Assembly (NCBI RefSeq): GCF_022524485.1
Contig: NZ_JAKXMK010000001.1
Location: forward strand, 62,001 to 126,000
Origin: Pseudonocardia alaniniphila
GTDB lineage: Bacteria; Actinomycetota; Actinomycetes; Mycobacteriales; Pseudonocardiaceae
Direction: 5' to 3'
DNA length: 64,000 bases
Each line of letters begins with the position of its first letter. Within the stretch, counting starts at the first letter, position 1. Positions 16,178-24,245 of the stretch are shown in pieces. The position numbers were made by a program, and so were the translations under genes. Below the pieces are notes generated by a model that was not told the DNA's origin, ran no database searches, and was given only the letters and a program-made list of their open reading frames with translations.

Positions 16178-18769
16178 TCAGCCCTCCGCATGGACCGTGG
16201 CCGCCGCGCCGGCCATGTCACGATCGTCCTGATGATGCGCTGCGGGGTTGCCGTGCCATCGGGCACCCGGAGGGACCTCCTCGCCCTTCATGAGGAACGA
16301 GTGCGCTTCGATCACGGCGCCGTCGCCCACGTTGGTGCCGTAGTGGATGAACGTGTTGATCCCGAGGGTGACCCGGTCGCCGATGGTGGAGCGGTCGGAC
16401 TTGAACGCGCCGTCCTCCTGTGAATGGCACTGGAAGTTGCTGGTCAGGTTGAGGGTGCAGTCGTCGCCGATGGTGACGAGCGTGCGTTCGGTCATGGTGA
16501 GGCCGTCGTCGAAGAGGCGGCGGCCGACCTTCACGCCCAGCATGCGCCAGACCATGCCCTTGAACGGAGTGCCGTTGAACAACTGGATCCAGGTTTGGGC
16601 GGGCACCTTCCAGTACCGCTCGTGGCGCCAGAACGCGCGGTCGTAGATCGAGCAGAACCGCGGCTGGAGGTCTCGGAAGCTCATGACAAGGCGCTCCACC
16701 AGCACCCAGTAGAGGATCGTGAACAGCACAGTAACGACGCCGAACAGTGCAGTCGCTACTTGGTCCTCCCAGTGAGCGCTAGACGCCGTCGCGACCGAGC
16801 CGAGAAGCAGGATTCCGATGACGTAGAGCCAGCGCACGAGCAGATACAGCGCCATGGTTCCGATGTTGTGCCTGTTCTTGGCGGCCAGACGGTGTCGCTG
16901 CTCGGCGCGCCCCAGGTGATTCACATTCGTATCCCGGTCCACTGATCGCGGAATCTGAAAGGCGGGTGCGCCCAGTAGTCCGATGCCTTCCCGAAACGGA
17001 CCATCGAGCGGGACCATTGCTTTCGTGGCGATGAGACAGTTGTCGCAGGCTCGGCTCTGAGCCGGGTAGGTCACGATGTTTCCGATGAAATTGTGGGCTC
17101 CGATCGAAACGCGGGACAGTTGAAATGAGTTCGACGAGAAGTCTGCATTGATGATGGACAGGGTGTCGGCCACCATCGTTCCGCTCCCGATGGTTGTCAG
17201 ATACGGGTTCTCGTGCTTGAGTTCTGCGCCGAAATTCGACCCGGTCTGAACAACGGTGGACAGATCGTACCCGACCCACTTCAGATAGTGGACGATATAG
17301 GAGCTGTCACCGAAGAGCATCGTCAAGAACCTGTTGTTTGTCATTCGCGCGATCGCCTTGTGGATGCCGTAGTGGAAGCCGTAGAGGGGATAGATCGTGT
17401 CTGGTTTGATCAGGCGGTTCAGCGCACGCGGAAGCGTGCCGGCGACCAGTAGACCAATGATCAAGTAACCGCCAAAAAGCACCAGCGAAGCCCAGAGTAT
17501 GTCGTGGTAGAGGGTCAATCCCATGAATGCCGACGGCTCAGGACCCAGGAGTCTGTTGAGCTCCGGGATCTCGGCGAGAGCGAGGACCACGAGCCCGACC
17601 ATTACCGGCATGGCCACCACTAACGTGGTTACGACCTGCGAGACGCCGAAGAGAGCGCTTCTCGCCCTACCTCCGTTCACCTGATTCACCACGCGATAGT
17701 CCACCGAGGTCTGCCGAGCCGGTGAGCCGTGCCAACTCTCTCCAGCCGGCACCGACTGCCCCGTGTGTAGCGAGGAGGAATGGCCGAGCTGCGCTCCGTC
17801 GCCCATCGAGACGCCGATGTCGATGACCGAGGTCTCACCGACGAAAACGTCCTTCCCGAACGTCACCGGACCCGTCTGGATCACTCCGCTCTGGGCCCGG
17901 TAGCAGGAGACGAACGAGTCCTTGCGGATGACCGTGTTCTGTCCGATCGTGAGCAGGTCGGTGCATACCGGCAGGGTTCTGGTGAAGATCGCGACACCGG
18001 GGCCGATCTTCGCGCCGAGTGCTCTGAGATAGAAGTTCAGGATTGGCGAAGTCGTGCTGGAACGTGATCTTCCGCCGATTATCAGCAGCAGCGGATTCGC
18101 CCGAATCAGCGTCTTGACGATCCAGAAACGGACATATGTCAGGCTCCAGATCTGAATCTCTTGAGGCTTCCACCGTCCGATCAGTACCCACTTCATCACA
18201 ATCGGAAGAACGCAGAGGGCGAGGATGCTGACGTCGCCGAACGCGATGGCTCGCACATAGACCTGAACCAGGCCCGCGCCGGTGGAGATCCACTCATAGC
18301 CCACTTCCGCCACGTACTCGACGCCCCAGGAGTACGCGACGAAGATCACGAGTTGGAGGGTGCCGCACAGAAGAACCTTCGCAGGACCGGCCCGTAGCCG
18401 CGCAGTCGCCCGGTCGGCGGTCGTCGGCACAGATTTCTCGACGGCGTCCGGCGTCGCACCGGTCAATGCCGTCGCCAGGCTGCTGATCGTCGGGTGGCGA
18501 TAAACATCCGTCATCGACACATCCGGAAGATCTGGCCGCTTCCGAACCCGGGCGCAGAACTGAGCCATCAGCAGGGAGTCGGCACCCAGATTGTCGAAAA
18601 AGTGACAGTCGACCGGTACCTGATCCGCACTCACGATATTTGCAAGCAGGTCCGCAAGCTTCCGCTCGACGTCAACGGTCGAGCCGCGGCGCGGGCCGAA
18701 GGTTGAACGGTTGCTCCCGGCATCCGTCGATGCCGCCGGGCGCAACGCCGTACTTGTCGGTTCGGGCAT
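16178..18769 (-). CDS. Carrier protein fused to a Pls/PosA-type NRPS terminal domain (no adenylation domain)
   Basis: 863 residues. Residues 30-105 are an acyl/peptidyl carrier domain (FFDNLGADSLLMAQF, phosphopantetheine Ser near 65). The remainder is the membrane-spanning terminal region of epsilon-polylysine synthetase-like enzymes: six or more helices alternating with left-handed beta-helix acyltransferase-like units (LGHSSSLHTGQSVP; TIGSGTMVADTLSIINADF; TIGDRVTLGINTFIHYGTN), two ending in WHGSPA or WHGNPA. Complete family members begin with an adenylation domain; none is encoded here or within the window. The ATG at 18769 has GGAGG upstream. A membrane acyltransferase-like gene follows 4 nt later. 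Role: probably transfers a carrier-bound acyl or amino-acyl group, loaded in trans (inference). Confidence 0.85.
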   Translation of the reverse strand: MPEPTSTALRPAASTDAGSNRSTFGPRRGSTVDVERKLADLLANIVSADQVPVDCHFFDNLGADSLLMAQFCARVRKRPDLPDVSMTDVYRHPTISSLATALTGATPDAVEKSVPTTADRATARLRAGPAKVLLCGTLQLVIFVAYSWGVEYVAEVGYEWISTGAGLVQVYVRAIAFGDVSILALCVLPIVMKWVLIGRWKPQEIQIWSLTYVRFWIVKTLIRANPLLLIIGGRSRSSTTSPILNFYLRALGAKIGPGVAIFTRTLPVCTDLLTIGQNTVIRKDSFVSCYRAQSGVIQTGPVTFGKDVFVGETSVIDIGVSMGDGAQLGHSSSLHTGQSVPAGESWHGSPARQTSVDYRVVNQVNGGRARSALFGVSQVVTTLVVAMPVMVGLVVLALAEIPELNRLLGPEPSAFMGLTLYHDILWASLVLFGGYLIIGLLVAGTLPRALNRLIKPDTIYPLYGFHYGIHKAIARMTNNRFLTMLFGDSSYIVHYLKWVGYDLSTVVQTGSNFGAELKHENPYLTTIGSGTMVADTLSIINADFSSNSFQLSRVSIGAHNFIGNIVTYPAQSRACDNCLIATKAMVPLDGPFREGIGLLGAPAFQIPRSVDRDTNVNHLGRAEQRHRLAAKNRHNIGTMALYLLVRWLYVIGILLLGSVATASSAHWEDQVATALFGVVTVLFTILYWVLVERLVMSFRDLQPRFCSIYDRAFWRHERYWKVPAQTWIQLFNGTPFKGMVWRMLGVKVGRRLFDDGLTMTERTLVTIGDDCTLNLTSNFQCHSQEDGAFKSDRSTIGDRVTLGINTFIHYGTNVGDGAVIEAHSFLMKGEEVPPGARWHGNPAAHHQDDRDMAGAAATVHAEG

Positions 18770-19000
18770 CTCTGCAAACCTCCAATGTATCTCGTGATGT
18801 TTCTGCGAGTCCCACCCGGGTCCGGCACGGGCTCGCGGTTTCGAGATGGGAATGGCGGGAGTGGTTAATTCTGCGCGTCGGTCCCTTTGGTGCCGTCCCG
18901 GCACGTGGCGGCCGACCAGTTCCTTGCGGAGCTTGCCGGTGCTCTTGCAGCACTCCCATGCTGATCGACCCGGTGAGCCCGCAGTGGAGCGTCGTCTCAG

Positions 19001-19146
19001 GCATGCATGCATCTCTATGCGTTGATCGCATGCTAGCTAGTCCGAACCAGTCGGTCCACTTTCGGGCAGTGACTCATGGCACTACTTCTTGAGAAAATCG
19101 GTCTCTATTCGGGCAAACTGGAATGAATAGACTGGACCGGTCAGTC
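19001..19146. promoter_or_regulatory. Palindrome-rich region upstream of the Pls-like gene
   Basis: 19001-19040 contains GCATGCATGC, ATGCG-TTGAT-CGCAT (19017-19031) and GCTAGCTAG. 19130-19146 is GACTGGACCGGTCAGTC, an imperfect palindrome of the TGACCGGTCA kind seen at many TetR operators. All lie 230-380 bp upstream of the start at 18769 in a locally AT-richer stretch. Confidence 0.35.
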
Positions 19147-19473
19147 AGTAACTTCTCGCATCGCGGCGGACGCATTTCAGGCGGGTGCGCAGGTAACAGT
19201 CGGTCATTCCCCGGTCCAGCAGGTGCGACCGGAGCTTGACCGGTGGTTCGGCGGCCGGTGTGATCACTGCACAGGCGATGTCCCGCTCGGGCCGTGAGGC
19301 AGCTTACGAGAGCCGCCTCGGCGGCGGGCGGTCTACTCGGACAGTGCGGAGTCGACGTCCTTGTTCGGAATCATGAGCCCACCGCCCGAAAGGCGCTCTG
19401 GCTTCCCTGCATGCCGTGGGTGTCATGCGCCCTACCTGCGAGACGGCGCAGAGGTCGGGTCACGCGGTGCTGG

Positions 19474-19557
19474 TCATCGTGCGCCAGACCATGGTTCGGA
19501 CCACCGGGGCCACATGTCAAATGCGAGTATCAAGCGGTCGCCGGCGAGCTCTTTCAT
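19474..19557 (-). pseudogene. Short frame with a perfect ribosome site, unidentified
   Basis: GGAGGTGATCC immediately precedes an ATG at 19557; the frame reads MKELAGDRLILAFDMWPRWS and stops after 27 residues. The excellent ribosome site and sudden stop suggest the first codons of a former gene. Family unknown. Confidence 0.3.
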
Positions 19558-19560
19558 GGA

Positions 19561-19644
19561 TCACCTCCGCCGGGACCAGTTCGGATGCCTCCTCGGACCG
19601 TGGTTGGCACCCGTGACGAGCGCCGTCGCGCCGGCGATCTTCAT
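19561..19644 (-). pseudogene. Relic of a short-chain dehydrogenase N-terminus
   Basis: GAGGAG precedes an ATG at 19644. The frame reads MKIAGATALVTGANHG, the NAD(P)-binding TGxxxG start of an SDR, then degenerates (PRRHPNWSRRR) and stops after 27 residues. It looks like an SDR gene whose body was deleted. Confidence 0.5.
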
Positions 19645-19978
19645 CAGTTGCTCCTCGGGTCTCGAAGGATCTTCCGGCAGTGCCCCGTAGCCGGACGGTC
19701 GTTGGGATCGGCTGACGATGCGCAGATCGGATGAGCGAAACCGCGACGACGAGCGTGATGTTCAGCGCCGCGTCGAATTCTTCCTCGTGGTGTCGAGATT
19801 CGGTCACCTCTTCGGCACCGTAGCCGATGGCGGCCGCTCGCCGTCGGGTTTCGGCATCCCTTCAGAAGGCATATGACGTTGTCCTGCAACTGCATGTCGC
19901 TCCGCCGCAAGCCGCCACGACAAATCATGACAAGGGTCAGCAAAGCGTGCAGAGGGTCGCTGACTGCCCCAAGTTCCT

Positions 19979-20007
19979 ATGACAAAATCTCGTTCTTCGG
20001 TCATACT
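19979..20007 (+). promoter_or_regulatory. Likely sigma-70 promoter of the di-iron MBL gene
   Basis: ATGACA at 19979-19984, a 17-bp spacer, CATACT at 20002-20007, followed 42 bp later by the ATG at 20049. The spacing is ideal and the local AT content is higher than around it. Confidence 0.45.
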
Positions 20008-20048
20008 GGGGAAGTGAACGGACCCTGCACTGTATCGGCGGTGTTGTG

Positions 20049-20783
20049 ATGGAGACGCTCGTCGACGAAATCGGCCCTGATGTCTACCGAATCTCCACCT
20101 ATGTCGAGCAGGCAAACCTCGTGTTCAACCAGTACCTGCTGGTTGCCGAGGAGCCGCTGCTGTTCCATTGTGGAGCGCGGCAGCTCTTTCCGCTGGTCCG
20201 CTCGGCGGTCGATCGTGTGATCCCGGCCGAGAGTCTGCGGTGGATCAGCTTCGGTCATGTCGAGTCCGACGAATGCGGTTCGATGAACGAGTGGCTGGCG
20301 GTGGCGCCTCACGCCGAGGTCATGTACGGGCGTCTCGGTGTGATGCTGTCGCTCAACGATCTCGCCGACAGGCCACCGCGAGTCGTGGCCGACGGCGAGT
20401 CGGTCGACCTGGGCGGCAAGAGCGTCCGATGGATCGACACGTCGCACGTGCCCCACGGCTGGGAGGCGGGCCTCCTGTTCGAGGAACGCAGCGAAACCCT
20501 CTTGTGCGGCGATCTCTTCACGGCCTCCGGCAGGCAACCGGCGTTGTCCGAATCGGACGTCGTCGAACCCGCGATGGCTGCCGAGGCGAAGTACCACTAC
20601 ACCGCCCTCACCCCGAATACCGCCCCGACGGTCCGACGACTCGCCGACATGGCGCCCTCGACGCTGGCGCTGATGCACGGTCCGGCCTTCTCCGGTGATG
20701 CCCCGGCGGCGTTGACGGGGTTGGCGCAGCTCTACGACGAGGAGTTGCACGCAGCGATCGACAGAGCCGGCCGATCAGCCTGA
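20049..20783 (+). CDS. MBL-fold di-iron protein (ODP/flavodiiron-like, no flavodoxin domain)
   Basis: 244 residues. Unlike zinc MBL enzymes with HxHxDH, it has GHVESDECGSMNEW: His70-x-Glu72-x-Asp74, the H-x-E-x-D di-iron signature of flavodiiron proteins. Further ligands are likely in DTSHVPHGWEAG, LLCGDLF and LMHGPAF. The flavodoxin module of true NO/O2 reductases is missing, so it fits the stand-alone oxygen-binding di-iron group. Proximity to a heme protein and, 4 kb away, a flavohemoglobin suggests O2, NO or peroxide handling (inference). The ATG at 20049 is preferred over the GTG three bases earlier. Confidence 0.8.
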   Translation: METLVDEIGPDVYRISTYVEQANLVFNQYLLVAEEPLLFHCGARQLFPLVRSAVDRVIPAESLRWISFGHVESDECGSMNEWLAVAPHAEVMYGRLGVMLSLNDLADRPPRVVADGESVDLGGKSVRWIDTSHVPHGWEAGLLFEERSETLLCGDLFTASGRQPALSESDVVEPAMAAEAKYHYTALTPNTAPTVRRLADMAPSTLALMHGPAFSGDAPAALTGLAQLYDEELHAAIDRAGRSA

Positions 20784-20817
20784 CGGAATCGCTACCTGCA
20801 CTCCGCTGAATCGCTGG

Positions 20818-21051
20818 TCATCGTCGCCAGTACTGGTTGGCCGCGGCAATCGTGGCGAACTCGGTGGCGATGACCTGCGAGGCGGCGATCAGGTCGCTCG
20901 CATTGTTGGCGTAGACCGGACGCAGGGCCTTCCGCACCTCGGCGTCGGGTTGCAGGGCCTTGATCGAGGACCGTGCCAGCTTGATCGCCAGCTCGCGGCC
21001 TTCCTCGGGTGTCTCGGTGATCAGCATGCTGGTTGCGACGGCAGCGTTCAC
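20818..21051 (-). CDS. Hexameric tyrosine-coordinated heme protein (HTHP)
   Basis: 77 residues, the usual HTHP length. ETPEEGRELAIKLARSSIK, then LRPVYANNASDLIAASQVIA and AAANQYWRR match the family, including the conserved Tyr in VYA that ligates heme. HTHP forms a hexamer with weak peroxidase/catalase activity. GTG start at 21051 with GGAG upstream. It follows the nitrile hydratase genes in the same direction, 65 bp after the accessory remnant, so co-transcription is plausible. Confidence 0.88.
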   Translation of the reverse strand: MNAAVATSMLITETPEEGRELAIKLARSSIKALQPDAEVRKALRPVYANNASDLIAASQVIATEFATIAAANQYWRR

Positions 21052-21116
21052 AGTGCATCTCCAGGTGGATAGGTCAAATGACGCGTCGATGGTGATCTGT
21101 CGGGCGTGAGCAGTCG

Positions 21117-21275
21117 TCAGTGCATGTGTGGGTGGTCGTGACCGCTGGGGCGCTGGGCCGGCGTGTGCGCGCGTGTGGTCACGTCGTCGGCGTGCACGGT
21201 GCCGGAGTCGGCGAGTAAGACCAGTTCGCCGTTGGCGCGCGGTGGCGCGGCGGGGCCGTCGACGTCCAGCGGGTG
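21117..21275 (-). pseudogene. Truncated nitrile hydratase accessory gene
   Basis: Frame read from 21275: HPLDVDGPAAPPRANGELV, a clear match to the N-terminus of nitrile hydratase accessory/activator proteins. The expected EPWxxRAFG core is absent and the frame goes straight to a His-rich end (PSGHDHPHMH). The only start close by, GTG at 21280 overlapping the nthA stop, is out of frame by one base. So the gene has both a frameshift at its start and a missing body, or is an unusually short remnant with a metal-binding tail. Known activators deliver cobalt or swap subunits; this copy could not do so in the normal way. Confidence 0.65.
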
Positions 21276-21276
21276 C

Positions 21277-21870
21277 TCACGGCGCTTCCACCTTGGCGAC
21301 GCCGACCATGGCGTCCCGCGTGACGAGCCGGGCGAGCTGTTCCTCGGAGAGGTTCTCGGTGCCGGCGGGTCGTTCGGGCAGCACCAGCCAGCGCACTTCA
21401 CTGCTGGAGTCGTGGACGGTGATCCGGACGCCGTCGGCGAGGTCGAGGCCCATCTCCGAGAGCACGGTGCGTGGTTCCTTGACGACGCGTGCGCGGTAGG
21501 CGGGGTCCTTGTACCAGCTCGGGGGCAGGCCGAGCACCGACCAGGGGTAGCAGGAGCAGAGCGTGCAGACCACGACGTTGTGGACGGTCGGTGTGTTCTC
21601 GACGACGACGATGTGCTCACCCTGGCGCCCGATGAAGCCGAGTTCGTCGATAGCGGCGGTGCTGTCGTCGAGCAGCCACTGCCGGTAGACCGGGTCGGTC
21701 CAGGCCTTCGCGACGACCTTGGCCCCGTTGAGTGGGCCGATGTTGACCTCGTACTCGGTGATGAGTCCGTCCATCACGACCGGGTCGATCAGGCCGCGTT
21801 CGGTGAGCAGTTGCTCGAGGGCCTCGGTGCGCAACGCCGCGGGAATGGGCGCGCTGGTTCCGGTGGTCAT
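21277..21870 (-). CDS. nthA: Nitrile hydratase alpha subunit, cobalt type
   Basis: 197 residues. Hydrates nitriles to amides with a low-spin Co(III) held by the claw [10 protein letters not shown], Cys at about 102, 105 and 107. The Thr between the first two Cys and the Tyr after the third mark the cobalt rather than the iron subtype. [17 protein letters not shown] and [20 protein letters not shown] are family-typical. It overlaps nthB by 4 nt (ATGA) in beta-alpha order, as in other cobalt enzymes. The residue after the claw is Ser where a Pro is usual (YPWS). Confidence 0.93.
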   Translation of the reverse strand: MTTGTSAPIPAALRTEALEQLLTERGLIDPVVMDGLITEYEVNIGPLNGAKVVAKAWTDPVYRQWLLDDSTAAIDELGFIGRQGEHIVVVENTPTVHNVVVCTLCSCYPWSVLGLPPSWYKDPAYRARVVKEPRTVLSEMGLDLADGVRITVHDSSSEVRWLVLPERPAGTENLSEEQLARLVTRDAMVGVAKVEAP

Positions 21871-22532
21871 GGGGTCTTCTCCAGATAGCTTTCGTAGAGC
21901 TCGATCGTGACGGCGAAGGGTTCGGCGCCGCCGCCCCACAGCTCGTGGGAGTCGAACCGCACCGTGTAGACGTGCTGGGGGTTCTCGCCCATGAAGTGCG
22001 CGTTCGTGTCGGGCAGCAGTGCGCTGGGCTGGATGAGCTGGACGGTTCCGGTGTGCCCGCGGACGTAGCCGGCCAGCCTGGTGTGCCCGGCGGGTGAGAT
22101 GTTCTTGGCGCGCACCCGCTCGCCCACCGTGAAGGCCGGCGGAGCGTCCACGGGGCGCAGCGCGCCCGGGGCGGTGGGTGCGTAGTCGGGTTTGGCCGGC
22201 CGGGGAATCGGCGGTTCCTCGGCGTGCTCGCCGCGTAGGTTGCGGGCGCGGGCGTCGACCGCGCCGGGGGCGAGGATCGCGCTGTCGGTGAGCATCAACT
22301 CCGAGGCGTTGAGCCAGCGACCGAAGTAGCCCTGGTCCAGGTAGGCGGAACGGTTCAGACGCTCGATCGCGTGCCGGAAGGCGTCGACGTTGAATCCGGC
22401 CAGGTGCTGCGACAGCAGCGCCAACGCGAACGCCCTGCCCTGCCAGCGCTCGGCGAAGAGCGGCTCGTCACGGTCGGGCGGACGAGTCGGCCCCCAGCCC
22501 GGGGTACCCCCCATGTCGGCAATTCCGTCCAT
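21867..22532 (-). CDS. nthB: Nitrile hydratase beta subunit
   Basis: 221 residues. N-terminal [15 protein letters not shown], helical [20 protein letters not shown], and the C-terminal SH3-like barrel [20 protein letters not shown] with [14 protein letters not shown] are standard for the beta subunit, which lines the active-site channel with the alpha subunit. First gene of a beta-alpha-(accessory)-HTHP run on the minus strand. GAGGGG precedes the ATG at 22532. Confidence 0.93.
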   Translation of the reverse strand: MDGIADMGGTPGWGPTRPPDRDEPLFAERWQGRAFALALLSQHLAGFNVDAFRHAIERLNRSAYLDQGYFGRWLNASELMLTDSAILAPGAVDARARNLRGEHAEEPPIPRPAKPDYAPTAPGALRPVDAPPAFTVGERVRAKNISPAGHTRLAGYVRGHTGTVQLIQPSALLPDTNAHFMGENPQHVYTVRFDSHELWGGGAEPFAVTIELYESYLEKTP

Positions 22533-22590
22533 GCCGCCACCCCTCGATATGCTCGCGAGCCGCTGGAATTCGCGAGAAGATTTCCCATGT

Positions 22591-23514
22591 CTATTTTTCG
22601 GCGCCGGGGTCAGGCATGAATTTCTGACGGTTTCGCTCGACGAAGTCGTCGAGCGTGACGGCGGGACGTCCTGTCAGTCGCTGGATGTCGTCCGTCACCA
22701 GGTGGGTGTTGTGCCGGCGCAGCGTGATGCTCTGGGCGGACAGGTGCGCGGCGGCTGTGGGATCCGCCTGTCCCGCCGTGGTGCTCGCGATCAGCTCGCG
22801 CCATTCCTCCGGCGGGATGGGCTGGTAGTGGACGGGACGGCCGGTCGCCTTGCTGATGATCCCGGCGATGGCGGCGTGACTGGCGCGCTCCGCTGCGCCC
22901 ACCACGGTGGTGCGGTCGGTGACCACACCCGGATCGGCCAGGAGTGTTGCAGCCATCGCGCCGACGTCCGACGCGGCGATCCAGGAGGGTTCGAAGTCAC
23001 CGAACGAATTGCGGATCTGGCCGAGCTCGCGGATCTGGCTCCCGTGCAGGGAGAGCAGGTTCTCCATGAAGAAGGCCGCGACCCGCAGATGGGTGCCTCC
23101 ATATCCCGCCCACTCGAAGATCCGTTCGGTCACCCATTGGGCCCGTCCCTGTGGGCTGCGGCTGGCCGGGAAGGCTGCGTCCAAGGACAGATCGACGATT
23201 CGCTGCAGACCCTGCTCGTGCCCGGCGGCTGCGAAAAGCCCGGCGGCTTCGGTGATTCCCGCGCGAACCGGGTAAGAGAAGTAAGCGGCCTCGATTCCCT
23301 CCAGCGCTGCGAGGATGCTGGGGTAGTCGGCGAGGTCGCCGATCGCGATCTCGACTCCCATGCCGAGCAGTTCTTCGGATCGCTCATCGAGCCGGCGAAC
23401 CATGGCCCTGACGGGTATTCCTCGGCTGAGCAGTTCGGCGGTGACGTGGCGGCCGGTGCCGCCCACGCGCCCGGTCGCTCCGGTTACCAGAATCCGTGGT
23501 TTCGCACTTGTCAC
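22591..23514 (-). CDS. NmrA-like NAD(P)-binding protein
   Basis: 307 residues, atypical SDR. GATGRVGGTGRHV at the N-terminus is the Rossmann glycine motif; the SDR catalytic Tyr-x3-Lys is not conserved, typical of NmrA-type redox sensors or NADPH:quinone reductases. The GTG at 23514 is set by AAGGAG eight bases upstream; an upstream extension lacks family similarity. Divergent from an HxlR regulator, a common pairing in actinobacteria where HxlR controls a redox enzyme. Confidence 0.85.
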   Translation of the reverse strand: MTSAKPRILVTGATGRVGGTGRHVTAELLSRGIPVRAMVRRLDERSEELLGMGVEIAIGDLADYPSILAALEGIEAAYFSYPVRAGITEAAGLFAAAGHEQGLQRIVDLSLDAAFPASRSPQGRAQWVTERIFEWAGYGGTHLRVAAFFMENLLSLHGSQIRELGQIRNSFGDFEPSWIAASDVGAMAATLLADPGVVTDRTTVVGAAERASHAAIAGIISKATGRPVHYQPIPPEEWRELIASTTAGQADPTAAAHLSAQSITLRRHNTHLVTDDIQRLTGRPAVTLDDFVERNRQKFMPDPGAEK

Positions 23515-23750
23515 CAAGTACTCCTTTCCGTGAGGGGTGGGGTTTTCTGAAAGCTGACCTCGATCACATGCTCGGCTGAGCCTCACATCGCCCTCGCGCA
23601 TTCGACGGCGTGTGGACTCATCGATCTCCTTCCTGCCTGGCCTGGCCGGGATGAGGAGATCGTCACGACCGTCCAGGTGGTAGTAAACTGAAACCAGGTT
23701 AGGGCAAGGTGGTCTTGATTCGCAACCAGGATGAGGGGGAGACGCCACCG

Positions 23751-24197
23751 GTGAGCGCGAAGACGTGGACGAGCCCGGGCTGTCCGGTGGCGCGGGCGGT
23801 CGACATCGTGGGCGACAAGTGGTCGCTGTTGATCATCCGTGACGCCTTCGACGGCATCCGGCGCTTCAGCCAGTTCCAGCGAAACCTGGGAGTGGCGAGG
23901 AACATCCTCAGCGGGCGTCTGCAGAACTTGGTGGAGGCGGGTGTGCTGAGCGTGCAGCCGGCGTCGGACGGCAGCAGTTACCGGGAGTACGTGCTGACCG
24001 AGAAGGGGCAGGATCTGTTCGATCTCGTGATCAGCCTGCGTCAGTGGGGTCAGGACCACGCCTACGAGCCGGGGGAGAAGCACGCCCGGCTGGTCGACGT
24101 GGCGACCGACGAGCCGGTGCCGAGGCTTGTGTACACCGCACCCGACGGGTCCCGGGTGCGTGCGAGCGACACGCGGGTGCGCAAAGCCGGCGAGTGA
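23751..24197 (+). CDS. HxlR-family transcriptional regulator
   Basis: 148 residues. PGCPVARAVDIVGDKWSLLI with RDAFDGIRRFSQFQRNLG is the HxlR signature, including the conserved redox-sensitive Cys; the winged helix follows (ILSGRLQNLVEAGVLS). GTG at 23751 with a GA-rich ribosome site; a GTG at 23709 is an alternative. Probably controls the divergent NmrA-like gene 236 bp away (inference). Confidence 0.9.
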   Translation: MSAKTWTSPGCPVARAVDIVGDKWSLLIIRDAFDGIRRFSQFQRNLGVARNILSGRLQNLVEAGVLSVQPASDGSSYREYVLTEKGQDLFDLVISLRQWGQDHAYEPGEKHARLVDVATDEPVPRLVYTAPDGSRVRASDTRVRKAGE

Positions 24198-24245
24198 GCC
24201 TCGGCGCCGGCCAGGTCGGGCAGAGGCGGCTGCGCCGGGCTCCGG

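Larger units (their letters stand above)
18770..20048. other. 1.28-kb stretch without an intact gene; relics and promoter DNA
   Basis: No frame here has convincing family similarity over its length. The first 350 bp hold the promoter side of the Pls-like gene, with palindromes at 19001-19040 and 19130-19146. Two short minus-strand frames with strong ribosome sites (19474-19557 and 19561-19644) look like decapitated gene starts. A probable promoter for the MBL-fold gene is at 19979-20007. Longer plus-strand frames at 19294-19734 and 19361-19690 are Arg/Pro-rich and not believed. Confidence 0.6.

Noticed and set aside
19294..19734. 146-codon plus-strand frame in the relic region
   Set aside because: No ribosome site, skewed Arg/Pro composition, and it lies antisense to short frames with strong ribosome sites.
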